Assembly: GCF_037038585.1 (NCBI RefSeq)
Contig: NC_092520.1
Location: 7,952,501 to 8,016,500 of the forward strand
Reading direction: 5' to 3'
From: Patagioenas fasciata
Taxonomy: Eukaryota > Chordata > Aves > Columbiformes > Columbidae
Length of the DNA: 64,000 nucleotides
Numbering within the stretch: the stretch's first letter is position 1; every line of letters begins with the position of its first letter. The notes under the pieces were generated by a model. It was not told where the DNA came from. It did no database searches and was given only the letters and a program-made list of their open reading frames with translations. Made by a program: the position numbers and the translations under genes. Positions 35,206-48,635 of the stretch are shown here, piece by piece.

Positions 35206-37560
35206 TTGGGCCAATTGTGTTTAAAAACTCTTACTATGGATTTGGATCTTACTCCAGGCTCTGGTTTGAAAATGTTGATCAGTAATAAAAGTGACTAACA
35301 ATACCTTTTATAATGGATTCCAATAATGCCTGGGTATGCAATCATCAGGTAAATGGAATTTTTCTTCCCATTATCTTCATCTGAGAGAGGATTGAGCCAT
35401 TAAACCAACCTAAATAATAAAGAAACATATAACACTCCCTGTGAAAGTGTTTGCAGCTGTGTTCTTCCACCACGTGTACTGTGAGGATTCCATTATAGTA
35501 AATTGGAGCTGTTAGTGTCACAATATTGCCGTCATTACATGTTCAGAATATGAGTCAGATCCCCAGCACTCCTGGATGTTCTAATATCGTAAATGTGTGT
35601 AGCGGTTCAGTTCTGGTTTCTAAGCCTTTAGAGGGGAATTTGCCTGTTCCAAGAGAGTCTGAAACTTTAAGGGTCACATCCAGCCTGGAGCAGTGATACG
35701 GCCACGTTCCTCCTTCCCCTTGGCCACTCCTGAGGACTCCATTTACCTTTTTCTTCCAGGGCTAAGAGGTTTTTCTCTGAGCTTCTCTGTTTCCCAGCCT
35801 CATCACCACTGCCTGCTGCCTTTCACCACTTCCTCATCTTTCTTAGCCTTTTCTCCCCATCTCCTAACCATGACTCGCTTAATTTCCTCTGTGCATCTCT
35901 TCTGCCTTTGTCTCTGATTCAATGTGAGAAGTGGTTGTTACCCCATATACCCTGTCCTGGTGAACTGTAGAGAATGGCAGCTCCCTTTCTGGCTTCAGCT
36001 GTTTTAATGATAAAGAGGAACGGTGGTCTTTCTGAGTAGGGAGCAACTAATGAATTGATAGCCCTTTATGGTAGTGTATGGTGAGAGATATTAGAAAATC
36101 ACAGAAGTATGCAACATCCGGGGCAGTGAACGAATTTAATGCTTCCTTTTGTATTAAAAGTCATGGCAAAAGGGACTTTGCGCAGCACAAACACATTATG
36201 TTTAAGCAGGTATTTTTAACATGTCCTGCTGACTCCCTTTGACTCCCTTTGCAACTATTTTCTGTTGCTGCTTCTCCTGGTTGATAAGTAAATTAGTTCT
36301 TTTTATCTCTCTGAAGCCAGGGAAAGCCTTCTTGTTTTCCCATTGAAGGAAATTCTGTGCCATTTCCTTGTCTATATAACTAAGATACATTACACATATA
36401 TATGGATACTCTCTATATATGAGATTAGATTACATACATAAGTTAGATATTAAAGTCTACTTCTTCCAAATGTTTCCCACAATAATGTACCACTGTATAT
36501 AGATCTTATAGAAATATATTAATGGATGAATCGATCAGTTAGTATCAACTCTGGAACCATGTCATAACCATATCTGTATCCCAAATTTGCTCTGAACAAA
36601 GTGGGAAGATTTTCACCAACAGGACTGCAATGTGGAAGTGATTTAGTGTCAGATCTACTATGCAGGGAGTATCTGTGGGTGACACAGCAATCTCGGATAG
36701 CTCTATGCAGAAGGCTCGAGAAGAAGGAATTGGAGCAAGGAGTTCTTGTTAGTGCTCCCAGGAAGCCTACACTGATGGTTTCATACATATGTCACTCCAA
36801 GCCATTGATCTTTCAGGCCTGTCATCCTACTTGGGAAGGGAAAGGTCAGAAAGCAATGGAAGGGGTTGCAGGAGGTATTGAACTGGACACTGAGATTAAA
36901 TTTGAGCATTTGCAAACATTATTTTGTTTCTTGTGAAAATTTTCCATTTTTCCGTTGCTAATATCTGACAAATTAATTTCCTGGGTACCCCCCTGACCAC
37001 TCCCATAAATGGAGATATATGTGGGTTTTGTCTTCCTTGACTTTGGTAATAATATTTAACTTTTTATAAAGTACATTAAACTTTCAAAGACTTTACAAAT
37101 GTTATGGAACTAAGATTCATTCATCTGTTGGTTCTTGTTCTCTTGTCAATGAAATTTCATATCTATCTGATAGAAGTTCCCATAGCCACTTTATGAGTCT
37201 TTTATGGTTTTATTATGGCAGTACTGTCTAAATTAAAGGCTTGTCAGATTTAAGAAATAACTTTTAATTGCCTATTTATTCTTGCAATATTTTTTCCTTT
37301 AGTATTTCATTTTTTCCGTATCTCAGAAATAGATTTGTTTCTGTCTGCTGTGATCACCCATGCTGCTTTAAGTGTGTAGTGGAGTGAAGCGAACACTTAT
37401 TTCTATGAACCATTAAACTGTCATGATGAGAACGTGATGGTGAGATTGTGTTGTGTTCCCCGTGAAATCAAAGCAGTCCCAGGAGCTCTGATTCATGATC
37501 CCCTCAGGTGCAGGTAGAGTGCTGATGTGATTCCTACCTCCAGGTTTATCACTTCACTTA
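35206..37560. other. Unique non-coding DNA
   Basis: No gene is recognised. A pyrimidine-rich stretch lies at about 35690-35920 and an 11-bp two-copy tandem at 36231-36251. The 111-codon plus frame at 36601-36936 has no recognised domain. Confidence 0.5.
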
Positions 37561-38270
37561 GAATCACAGGATGTCCTGAGTTGGAAGGGCCCCACAAGGA
37601 TCATGGAGTCCAACTCCTGTCCCTGCACAGGACAACCCCACAGTTCACACCGTGTGTCTGAGGACATTGTCCAGTCTCTTCTTGAACACTGTCAGCCTTG
37701 GGGCCGTGACACCTCCCTGGGGAGCCTGTTCCAGTGTCCAGCACCTCTGGGTGAAGAACCTTTTCCTCATGCTCAACCTAAACTTCCCCTGGCACATCTT
37801 CCTGCCATTCCCTCAGATTCTGTCACTGGTCACCAGAGAGAAGAGTTCAGCCCTCCCCTTCCATCTCCCCTTGTGAGAAAGCTGTAGCTGCCGTGAGCTC
37901 TCCCCTCAGTCTCCTCCAGGCTGAACAAACCAAGTGACTTTAGCAGCTCCTCGTACAGCTTCTGCTCTAAACCATTCACCAACTTCATGGACACTCTCCA
38001 GTAGCTTTATCTCCTTTTTATCCCGTGTTGCCCAGCCCTGCACACAGTGCTCCAGGTGAGGCCGGTCCAGTGCAGAGCAGAGCGGGACAATCCCCTCCCT
38101 GCCTGGCTGGCCATGCTGTGCTGGATGCTCCCAGGACACGGGTCCCTCTTGGCTGACAGGGACACTGTTGGCTCATGTTCAACTTGCCATTGACCAAAAC
38201 CCCCAGATCCCTCTCTGTACAGCTGCTCTCCAGCCTCTCATCTCCCAGTCTATATGTACAGCCAGGGTTA
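37561..38270 (-). mobile_element. CR1 LINE 3' fragment, antisense (tail group 5)
   Basis: It begins with the GAATCACAGGATGTCCTGAG tail and the GGTTGGAAGG-like block. It then passes through CTGGGTGAAGAACCTTTTCC, CAGTCTCCTCCAGGCTGAAC and GCTCCAGGTGAGGCCGGTCC, and near 38200 reaches the ORF2 segment 'accaaaacccccagatccct'. This is the only copy of this tail type here and one of the longer CR1 pieces. The 5' edge is fuzzy. Confidence 0.92.
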
Positions 38271-38401
38271 CAGCGGCTGGAGGAGTTGCTGAATGGGACA
38301 TTCTCTGGCCCTGCATAAAGTTTGCATTAATGATCAACTGTAAAGTGAGGGGCCTAAGCATATGATATCTCCATATCCATACTGTTTCTCAACACCTCTG
38401 C

Positions 38402-38754
38402 TAAAGGGACTTTAAGTCTCTGCAACTACCTGAAAGGAAGCTGTAGCAATGTAGGGGTCAATCTCTTTTATCAAGTGACAAGGGATAGGAAAAGAGGAAA
38501 TTATCTCAATTTATGCCAGGGGAGTTTTGGATTGGATACTAGGAAAAATTTCTTAATGGAAAGGGTTGTCAGACATTGGAACAGGCTGCCCAGGGAAGTG
38601 GTTGAGTCACCATCCCTGGAAGTGTTTAAAAGACCTGTAAACGAGGCTCTTAGGGACATGGTTTAATGGTGGACTTGGCAGTGTCAGGTTAATGATTGGA
38701 CTTGATGATCTTGATGGTCTTTTCCAATCTAAATGATTCTATGATTCTATGACT
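38402..38754 (+). mobile_element. CR1 LINE 3' fragment (tail group 3)
   Basis: It starts with 'aaagggactttaagtctctg' and contains CTACCTGAAAGGAAGCTGTA, TTGGAACAGGCTGCCCAGGG and GGTGGACTTGGCAGTGTCAG. It ends in TTCTATGATTCTATGACTCT. A 63-codon frame inside it is CR1-derived. Confidence 0.95.
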
Positions 38755-41182
38755 CTAAGCTGTTGGAGGAGGATGAGACCTGTTGTACCTTTCACCACCC
38801 CATCTCCGTCTACCTGTGATCTTGAGCAAGAGCCCTTACACTTTGCTTCTCTAGCTTTCTTTTAGTCAACACAGTGCTCTATTCAGTGTATCTGTGTACC
38901 AAACACTTACTACCTTTGCATCTCCTTAGGGTTTAAGGCTCCTGTTTCATCATCCTTAATAATGTCTTGCAAAGGAAGTAGCTGATTCTTGCATTAAGTA
39001 TGCATAAATGAATAAATGATAGTAATAGGTGACCCTGTGTATGTATGAGCATGGTAGATATGTTACACTGGGACTCTTTCTGCTCTCTCTTGTCCTTTTT
39101 ACATATACATTTCTCCAGTGACTTCACTGAAACTTCTCTAGGTTTACATCATCGCCAACAGCATGTGCACCCTTAGAAACAGTATGGATTATTAATGGAA
39201 AGCCTGCTAAGAACTAAAATAAAGTTCAGTTTATGTTGGGCTGGGAGATAGTTCTCAGCATTTCAATACACTGTAACACATAACTAAATCTCCAAGTTGT
39301 CAAGACCTTAAGGGATTGGAGTTTAAAGGGTATACTGAGTATAGCAAGGAATCTAAGCTCTGTGTTAAATTACACCCATGCAAGTCTATGGTAAATTTAA
39401 ATGAGGTTGCATGCACCAGATTTACACTGCCAGAGCTCGAGCAGGTTCTGACCTAATCTGACCAAAGGGTGATGCACTTCGAAGCTGTTGGCATGAAGGC
39501 AAATTAAACAGTGATTGGAAAACAGCATGAAGTGTTTTAAAAAGAAGTTTCTGAGCTGCAAAGGTCAAAGGACAACTCAAATGTCAAAAGTATTATGTCT
39601 ACAATCCAGGACTGTTTTATAAGATAATGTGAAGCTACAAATACTTTCCTCTTAATATTGACAAGAGCCTGTAACTTTCTATTACTTCTTTCCACTTTAA
39701 CTTGCAAATGTATGAGTTTTGGGAAATACTGTACACCACACTAATATATGAAAAATGCAGTGTAAATTAAAGCTGTTTGGAAAACTTTGGCAAAACACTC
39801 ACGGTTTGTCATTTTTTAGCAACTACAGCTTCAATTTTCAACATTAACATCAATGCAAACAGACTCTAAACAGGTATCAGTACTTTAGAAAACTGTGTTG
39901 CTGCTGTTGAAGCAAATTTTCTCACCACTTTTTTAATGTGAGCTTTACATAAGAAAGAATGCAAGTTCAGACTAAGAGCACATTCATACAGACAGCTCAA
40001 GATAGAGTTTGGATCAAAATCTAATTGTCATCATCTTTGCTTTTACTTTTTTTTTAATCCAGTGTAAGAATATGTGTTAATCCAAAGGCATTACAAAGAT
40101 AGTGAGAGTACAGAGCCGGTTTTGGAATGAATTTCTTTCTCTGTAGACTAATTGATACAGTCACGATAAGGAATTTGCTTTTTTACCATAGTAACTGAAC
40201 ATCCTGTTGTGTCTTAATTTACTTCTGAAGCATATAAAGCAGCTGTGCTCCATTAGCTTCAAGTTATTATGAATGTAGAATATAGTCTTGTTTTCTGAGT
40301 GGGAATACTGAATGTTCAACAAAATGTGATGCCTGTAATTTTTTTTTTCTTTCCATGTAAAATGATATTCCCATTTTCATTCTACCTCCAGACCTTGCTG
40401 TGAAAAATTAATACACAAGACCTATAAAGGTCATTGTGCTCTCAAATGAGCCTCTTCTAAGATCTTCAAACTGACTGCACTTCCTTTGCACCTTGGCATT
40501 GTAAATGTTGAGCTTCTCTATTAATAGAGCCTCCCCATCCTAAAAAAGGGGGTTATATTTTAAATAAACTCAAGTTTTTAGGCACACTTCCAATGTCCAT
40601 ACTCCAGCTGTCAAACAACTGGCAGAGAGAGAAAACAGTTCTGTTCAGAGTGGGAGTCAGTTAATGGATGTCATTGGCAGGACCCCATGAAGATAGTGCA
40701 CTTTATATATAATCCACAGAAAAAGAGATGCAGTGGGTATCTCTGTGTGGTGTCTTTCCCACTAGTATGGAATTATGTTACTTAGGTGTTGTGGTACAGA
40801 GTGTGTCATGTACTGATCCACTCTCAAAAAGAGCTGAAATATGACCAGGACCAGAGTCACCTCACAGTGTTGCTACCGCACTGCATAATCTGAAATACCA
40901 AATGTTAACTGCAGTCCCCAGTCTTGCAAGCTCTTTTAGCCACTTTTGTGGAGTACGCTTTGGATTCTTAAGGACCATATCCTGAAGCTGTGAGATTCCA
41001 TGGGTGTTTAGTTTTCAGTTCAGAATTTCTAATTAAGGGAGAAAAGATTAAAACCGTGAGTTGCAGTAATCACCATAAGCAGGTGAATAGACAGGGTCTA
41101 TTTGTTGTTTTTAAAATATCGTGCCTTTAAGGCTAATGCTTTGACATAAAATCAGGTTGGAAAATCTCTAGTTATTTTCACA
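38755..41182. other. Unique non-coding DNA, about 2.4 kb
   Basis: This is an AT-rich, repeat-poor interval. No gene, LINE or LTR is recognised. Confidence 0.5.
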
Positions 41183-41690
41183 AATCACAGAATAATTTTG
41201 GTTGAAGGAGACATCTGAAGGTGATCTATTCCATCCTCCTTCTCAAAGCAGGACCAGCTAGATCAGGTTGCCCAAGGACATGTCCAGTTGAGTTTTGAGT
41301 ATCTCCAGGACAGGAGATTTCACAACTGAATGGTTCCTTGTTGCAGTATTTTGGAAACCCTCATGGTGGGGTTCTTTCCTTCTACCAAGCTGAAATTTCC
41401 CTTGCTGCAACTGGTACCTGTTGCCTCTCACCCTATCCCTTTACACCAGGACACCCTGGCTCCATCTTTCTTACACCCTCAACTACTTTAAGTAGCTGTA
41501 GATAGCACTGAGATTTCCTCTTTACATTTTCTTTTTAAGACCAAAAGAACCAAAAGCCTCTTCTAGTATCCCTTGTCCTTCAGCCCACTGACTGTCTTGA
41601 TGGCCCTCCCTGGATTTCTTCCAGTATATCAATGTCTTCTGTGCTGGGGAGCCTGAACTGGACACACAAATCCAAGTGAAAGTCTAGAGC
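41183..41690 (-). mobile_element. Older CR1 LINE fragment, antisense (group 6)
   Basis: The tail CACAGAATAATTTTGGTTGA is followed by CTCAAAGCAGGACCAGCTAG and ATCAGGTTGCCCAAGGACAT. Later blocks are CTGTTGCCTCTCACCCTATC and 'gccctccctggatttcttcc', and the copy ends in the 'gaactggacacac' block. Divergence is visibly greater than in groups 1 to 4. Confidence 0.88.
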
Positions 41691-42107
41691 TAAGCAAGAC
41701 CCAGTTTTCAGTCATACTGGTTGGGATTCTTCTCTTTGAACTGTGGCACTTTTGTTTACATCCGAATGGGTCACTCTGTTCTTTTTATAGCCAATTGAGA
41801 GAAATAGGTCCTTTCAGACTGCTATTTGCCTTTCTCTTTGAGCTCTCTACCTTAGGATGAGAGGATTTGTTTCCCAGAGGAATCATTTCTCTGTGGTGAT
41901 TAGGAAAGCAACACATTTAACTGTTTATATCTACACTGTGTTTCTCTAAACTTGGGTGAGATAATTCACATCCTGAGTCTTTGTTGGTGAGAAATGGTAG
42001 CTGGTCTAAGTTATAATATTACAGCAAATGATCATAATCTTGCACCTGAGCAAAATACATGAATAGGAGGTCATTCTTGACTGTGCAAATGTTGTCTTTT
42101 GGGTTTA
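41691..42107. other. Unique non-coding DNA
   Basis: No feature is recognised up to the LTR. Confidence 0.35.
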
Positions 42108-42112
42108 CTGTT

Positions 42113-42743
42113 TGTCACAGAGGCACCCAAAAAGTCGATTTAGATGGACAACAAGTTGCAAAACAGACTTTATTCTAGTCGGAAAAGTATAGTAAATAAA
42201 CCAACTTGAAACAGGGTTTATACAAATCATTTAGCACTCCAACAGATTCTGGTACCAGTTGAGGAGATTATTGGGGTACGACCACATAAGAATAATGAGG
42301 ATCCACAGTGTGCACTAATTCACTCACAAGAAACAAAACTAGAGGCCACTTTCACCCAAGGTACCCAAAAGAAATAATGACTTGCTTGCTCGCTCGAGGA
42401 TGTATCCAGAAGAGAAAAACAACCACTCACCAAACGAGGAGGTGAGGCACACTCAATGCTGGGAAGTTGCCTTAGAGACTGAGGCATAAAAGGCATTAAA
42501 GAGCTGTCAGTTGCCCAAATGAAGACTCTGGATCTCATCAGGGGATGTGCAACCGCCACTCTGATTTCCGTCACTTTGTAGACACAGTGAAATAAATAAT
42601 GAAGGATTAAGGTGGGCTTGCAGTGAATAGTTGCGAGGTTCATGTCCTAAAAAGGCTCATGTTCATTGTTTCAATGAAGGCACTCTCATTTAGCCAGAAA
42701 ATTTTGCAAATTTTCTGTTAGCTGTGCTTTGAACACTCTGACA
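42113..42743 (-). mobile_element. Probable solo LTR of an endogenous retrovirus, antisense
   Basis: In the minus-strand direction the 631-bp unit begins TGTCAGAGTG and ends CTCTGTGACA. It thus has the TG...CA ends of a retroviral LTR and imperfect terminal inverted repeats. A polyadenylation signal (AATAAA) lies about 56 bp before the 3' end. The flanking 5-mers are CTGTT (42108-42112) and CTGTC (42744-42748), a 4-of-5 match that suggests a decayed 5-bp target duplication. No gag or pol sequence is seen nearby, so it would be a recombined solo LTR. The boundaries are inferred. Confidence 0.6.
42169..42174 (-). terminator. Polyadenylation signal in the LTR
   Basis: TTTATT on the plus strand is AATAAA in the LTR's own direction, followed by a T/G-rich stretch. 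This is as expected for the 3' part of an LTR. Confidence 0.5.
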
Positions 42744-44606
42744 CTGTCTTTCATGTCATTGATAGAGAGCTAAGCCATGGGATGGCAGAGGGCAGGTAAC
42801 TGAGTCTTGACTGGAGATGAGATATGTGGGTGAGCTGGTGGGATGGCTGCAGAAGCATGGCAGTCCTGACATCTCTGCTATAAGGCATCTTGAAGTCAGC
42901 CATGCATCACCATACATCACTGCTGCTTGCATAAAACTGCAATACTAAGCAAGCATTTGGAATTAAATGGTAATTAATCTTAGGCACCATGCAACTGGAT
43001 CATGAGCCATACCCTGGATTCTCGAAAATACTTCTCTCAGCATTCCTACTGGCAGCTGAATATTTCCTTGCAACAAGGTGCTGAATTAATAAAATATATT
43101 GGTCCTATAAACAGCAGCCTCACTGGTCAGGAGATTTCCCCTCCTTTACATGGGTTATTCAAAGCAGTTTTCCACTGTGGGCTGTAGGATACTGGAAATG
43201 ACTGAGTACCTTTTCAGAAAAAAAAAATTTCATTCATTTAGGCTGGCAAATATACAGGGAATAACAGTTTATTTTACCTGATACATATTTGTTGGACTGA
43301 GTGCAAGGATGAAATGGTGAAATGTAATGGTCTGTGATATACAGCAGGTCAAGCTAAATGATCTAATGGTTTCTTCTGAATACATGAATTGCTGGGCTGC
43401 GTGCCAGAAGCCAGACAGACTCCTGGTGTTCCCACAAGTCACTATTTTCATCTACCCCTGCCCCCCTGAACTCTGTGGCGAAACTCCCTTTTGCAACATT
43501 TCCAGCAGGATATTGATGTGGGTAGTTAATGCCAAGAGGGAAAGTACAGCAGTTTGTTAGGAACCTCTGAAGTGCTGGGTGATGGAGACACAGCTATGGC
43601 TGAATAGGTCCCAAATCCCACTAAACTATGAAGTTCACTCTTAGCCTTCATGGGATCAGTACCCTTGGTTTTTACATCTCGGCTGCCAATTCCTGGCAGC
43701 TGTCTGGCACGGGGTTGCTGACTGTTTTGTGCTCCGCAGCGCTACGCTGAGCAGAGCCCCCCTGCGCTGCTTGGAGGGGCATCTCTTGACAATGATGCTT
43801 GGCGCTGAATAGCTTTTGCATCACAAGCTGCAATTTCAAGTTGTAACTCAGCTGATCCCTGAATCCTTGGCAGTGTGGGTTGTCTTCTCCTGCCCCTCTG
43901 CTCTTGCACCAGCGCTGCTGCTCCTCTGGATCCACAGTCTAATGAGTCAGTTATAGTCAGAAATATATTCACTTTTGCTCCAACCATATAGGTCCCCTGT
44001 CAGCTCGCCTTAGGATTAGACCCATGCCAAAACTGGAACAAGGAAAACAGCAGAAATATAAGACTGTGACCAAGAAATAGGAAGAGGATTGCCCCTTTTG
44101 CAAAAGAGCCATTGATTAGGTTAATTGTGACATGAAGCTGTATTTTGAGGGAGGCAAGCTAGTAGTGAAATTCTGTGCAGCAATGGTAAAAGCAGTACCC
44201 TGGGTTGCATCCAACTTAACTTGTGTCACTTAGCTTCCTAACCTCTAATGAGCTTTTCAGAGTTGGACTTGACTTTATTCATTAATGTACGGTGAAGGAA
44301 GTAGGCTCTTTATTGACCTGAGTATTTTTCTCCACTGGAAGCCCTGGTGCTAATGGTGCCAGTCCAGACATCTCTCAGATGTACTCTGAATACAAAATTT
44401 CACGTCTGTATGATTAACTTCAGGCCACTGTGGTACAATCCCTTCCTCTTCTGGAGAAGGTGCTGTGACAAACTAGGAACTTTTTAGCAGGCATATCTTC
44501 TTAGAAAGTTGTTGTACAACACAGGTTGTTTCCAAACATACGTACTATCCTGGAAACTGATGGGAAGAAGAAGACATGGTTTTCTCTGCCCACTTTGATG
44601 AGATGG
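42744..44606. other. Unique non-coding DNA
   Basis: No gene is recognised. Two overlapping minus-strand frames at 43672-43987 lie in a locally GC-richer patch and encode no known domain. Confidence 0.45.
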
Positions 44607-44985
44607 AACCACACAATAGTTTAGGTTGGAAGAGACATTTGAAGAGCTTTGGTCTGACCCTTTTCTCAAAGCAGGGTCTACTCAAATCAGGTTGCTCAGG
44701 ATATTAGCTGGAGATTTTGCAAGCCTCTCTGGTCCTCTTTTTGAATATTTGACCACCATCATGGTGATTTTTCCCCCTTACTTTGAGTAGGCATTTCTTG
44801 TGCTACCTCCTGTGCTTTCACTGTGCACCTCCAACAGCAGCCTTGATCTGTCTTCTTTGGACTTTCAAATGAAGTTGTTGAAGGCAGAAATGAGAGCCTC
44901 ATTTAACCTTTTCTTTCTAAGGCTGAACAAGCCTAATTCTTTCAGTCTGCCCTTGTAGGGAAAGTTGCTTTAGAGATCTTCAGGA
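44607..44985 (-). mobile_element. Older CR1 LINE fragment, antisense (group 6)
   Basis: AACCACACAATAGTTTAGGT leads into the GTTGGAAGAGACATTTGAAG block, CTCAAAGCAGGGTCTACTCA and ATCAGGTTGCTCAGGATATT. Near the end is AAGGCTGAACAAGCCTAATT. It is the same old type as the copy at 41183 and similarly decayed. Confidence 0.85.
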
Positions 44986-47900
44986 AATACTAAGTCAGAC
45001 TTCAGATGGTCAAAGGCGCTCCAAGGAAAACCTTCTGTTTTACGGAAGGTTTCTGATTATTCAGTACAGCTGTTTTTTCCTGGAATTAACATCAGCAACA
45101 CTGATTTACATTTTTAAAAAAATTATTAAATTTTATATTTAAATTGTTAAATCAGATGCCCTACCCTACCTTGTAGGTTTTTGTTTGTTTGTTTCTTGGC
45201 TAAACATTTTAAAAGAAACACTCGTTTTATTCTGCATAGAGTATCAGAAACAGTATGCTAGGAAGATGAGCATTTCTTCTATTTATGCTGTTCAGAAGAC
45301 TTTGATAGTGAAATAAATTACAATTGTTTTCTGATTTTTTTTAAATTTCCGACAGAAGACTCGTGACACTGATGATCTGAGGAGATGAGACTGCTCAGGC
45401 ATGTTAGGTCTTTGCCAGCTGTTTCTTGTGCAGCTGCTGTCAGGGCTGGGCTCTGCTCTGACTCAAGTCGCCCTAAAAGATAGTTCAAGTTTTGCTGTTG
45501 TTTTCTATCTTGACAAATGTTGAAAGGCTTGACTTCATGTGACACAGCAGAAATATCTGAATCGCTACTACGATTCACTTTCAGATATCGCATTTTTTTC
45601 CTCCTGAAAACATTTGATAAGCCATTCTCTACAGATACATTCACACTAGCTTGAGTGCCTCCAGCTAAGAGCTTAAGATTTCTACCTGCTTCCAGGGCTT
45701 GTACACACAAATATTTGTTCTCTTGGCTCTCTGTTTTTTCTCATCCCAGCTGTCCATTGTTTACTGGATCTTATTTTTCCTGGGAGCCATATACTGCTGC
45801 AGCAAGGTGTTGGATCAACACCTCATCCACAGCTTAACTCAGATTTTTTTGCCACTACTTTTCCCTGTTCGGTGAAATAAATATTGTGGATGCTAGTTCT
45901 GTTTGAGCTGGGCATAGGGTAACTGCAAAAGCAGTCACTGTTCACGATGCTTTGTGTTTTTCAGCCCTTTATATGGAAAGATATATTTACCTGTATGTAC
46001 AGAAAGGTAGCATTTTACTCAAAGAAATCTTCAATCATATATTCTATACAACTCATTATGGTCTTCTAAGAGAAATCTGCTATACTGACTAAAAAATGAC
46101 AGTGCCAAGCACTGAGTTGGTAGAAGTAGCACATATCAGTCTTGTGTTTTCTGCATCTGAAACATGTTTCTCAGAGCACCTGAGGGACTCAGGAGCACAC
46201 GACACATTGAACATCTCACAATCCATTTAATCACGTTAATTCCAGACCTAATTCAATGAGTAAAGGCAGTTGCAATGGAAAGGTTTCCCATGTGTCAAAA
46301 GTACTTTAGAAAATTTAAGTGTCTCCAGTGCTGGGTAGGGCCATGACTTTTATTTTTTAAACTTTTGCTGCAGAAGTTCACTTTCCAGGTATTTTTAGGC
46401 ACAAACTGAGGCTAAATGTGGACTTGTGTGATAGAGTGCTTTAATGAATTAAAGTACATTTCAGATACACAGCTGAGGCTCACTGCTGCTGAGGTGGTCA
46501 CTCATTTCTGGCCACGCTTGTTGGTTTTGGCATTCACTGGTCCCTTGCTGAGGGAATGTGACTTGCTGAGCTACAGGAAACATAACTACCCCCACTGAAG
46601 TTTGTAATATTCTGCCAAATTAATGGGTTGAATTACCTCAGAAAAATACCTGAGAAGCATGAAAGCTGGTACAAGGAATGGAGCTGGAAGAGATGTCTGG
46701 TGTGGGGGCAAGGAAGCATATGGAAAGGTGGGATGGAGGAGCAGGACCACTCCTTTGGGTAGCAGCAAGCTGTTAGGTCAGCTGTCACTCAAACTTTGGC
46801 CAAGAAGAACTTGCATCTCATTTTCTGTTTTGACAGGTTTCTGCCTTGAATTGGCAAAAAAAGGAAAAAAAAAAGTCACGTGCCTGAAGCTTGCAGTTTC
46901 ATACAGGCACAAATGACTGAGTTTTGTTAGTTGTTTTATGATGATATTCATATAATGTTCTTTTTTCTTACAAAATCTCTGAAGACACCTTCACCCTTAC
47001 CCTGCAACCAGACCTACAGGCAAGACTCTTGCTGTGCATTACTGATTTATTTCATATGAACTTTCTGCAGGAAATGTTGGTATTAATATTTGAATAGCGA
47101 TCCATCATATGTCTCCGGCAAATAAAGCACAAACAATCTTACTCTGATCTCGCTTACCCTGGGATAAAGCAGAAGCAATTTCACTGTCTGTGAGTATTAC
47201 ACCAGTGTAAAATTTCAGGAGTTAGATGAAAACTGGGAATGGCAGAGAGTAACTGGATAATAAAAAGACATCAGGCCATCCTTTGAACTGTAGAATATTA
47301 AAAGGGTCGGTTGTTGACACAAAACTTTTAGATGATGAGTGTGTGGGCTTGGTGGCTCTCCCTGCCCCCATCAATGTGACACATATTTGAGAGGATCTTG
47401 CTCAGTCTGTGCACTGGATTAGAAATCAGCTGTCATTAAGGAGCGTTTCGCAATGTAAAAGGTTCCTGGGTGCGATGATGTGCATGAGAGGCAGCCGTGG
47501 GGATTGAGCTGGCTGGTAACAAGCATTTGTGTTTACCAGTCTGGTTAGCTTCAGATCAGCCTTCCAAACATTTCCATGGAAACAAGAGAAGTTTTGGTTC
47601 ACTGTAAGTGGCTTAATTTACTTTCTAACTCTATTAAAAATAGAATAGTAAACAGAGACAAAACTAACTCTGAAATGTATTTTTGATAGTATGATTTTAA
47701 TCAGTTGTGGCGTTCAGTGATTGCTTTTCCATACCGCCTGACTGCAGTTGTGGGTGAAGCTTTCATTGAGCAGTTGCTCCTTGACTCTGCAAAGGCATGA
47801 AAAAAATGTCAGGAAAAGAACTGTGGAATAGTGGAGAGTCTTAAATCTTTATTTTTGCTAGAAGGCAATTCAATGCCTTTGTGAGCTTTCCTGTTTTTTT

Positions 47901-48635
47901 TTTACAAGGCACGAAACCTGAGAGATTGGAACGTGCTTACATCCTGGAAACTTCTTATATACCTACTATATTACTGAAATGTCACGTGTAAATTTTAATA
48001 TGACAGAATAGTCACTTGTCCAGTCAAAGAGATTAAAGACATACTGATGTACTCATAGAGAAAAGTACTAAAAGTGTGTTTTCATTTTGCATTGGCATCT
48101 TTCAAGACACATTATTAAAAACTAGTTGCAAGTAGTTTTTTTCCTGAGTTTCTAAGAAGTTCCCACTTCCATATGAGTAGGAATAGTGAAGGGAACCGTA
48201 AGCTGGTTTAGGTGGGTGAGGTTCTTTCCCGAAGTGCTGGTCTGTCTCTCAGGATTCACGCACCCAAAGATGAATCGTTTGTGTGACTCAGGAGTGTTTT
48301 CCAGAAGTGATTCTTGCTCCTGTAATACTGATAATTGGTAAATGTATGAACTGCTTGAACAGTAACAGCTTTAATTATGCATGAATGCCGATCAGTCTGG
48401 AAATCAATTTCGCTGACTCACACTCAAAATTTAGTGCTATCCTCTGAATTTCAATAACTCTAAGTTTTTATCCTAAGTGATATTCTAAGGGCTGTCAGAG
48501 CCAGCAGGGAAATTGATGTTTATCTGACCATTGGAAACGAGTATAGCCTTACATCTTTAACATCAGGGAGGAGCTTTTCCTTTCTCCCTAGTAAGGAGCT
48601 CACAGTGCTGTCCCTACAGTGCACTCCTCCAGCTG
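44986..48635. other. Unique non-coding DNA, 3.6 kb
   Basis: No transposon is recognised. A 130-codon minus frame at 45318-45710 has no domain and is within chance length. A short palindrome, TTACACCAGTGTAA, lies at 47197-47210. Confidence 0.45.

Noticed and set aside
35690..35920. Pyrimidine-rich stretch as a second L2-type relic
   Set aside because: The composition resembles L2, but no ordered blocks could be matched.
43672..43987. Locally GC-richer patch with two overlapping minus-strand frames
   Set aside because: No domain, no CpG island character and no splice signals that would support an exon.
45318..45710. 130-codon minus-strand frame
   Set aside because: The same rough estimate predicts about three frames of this length by chance, and it shows no domain.
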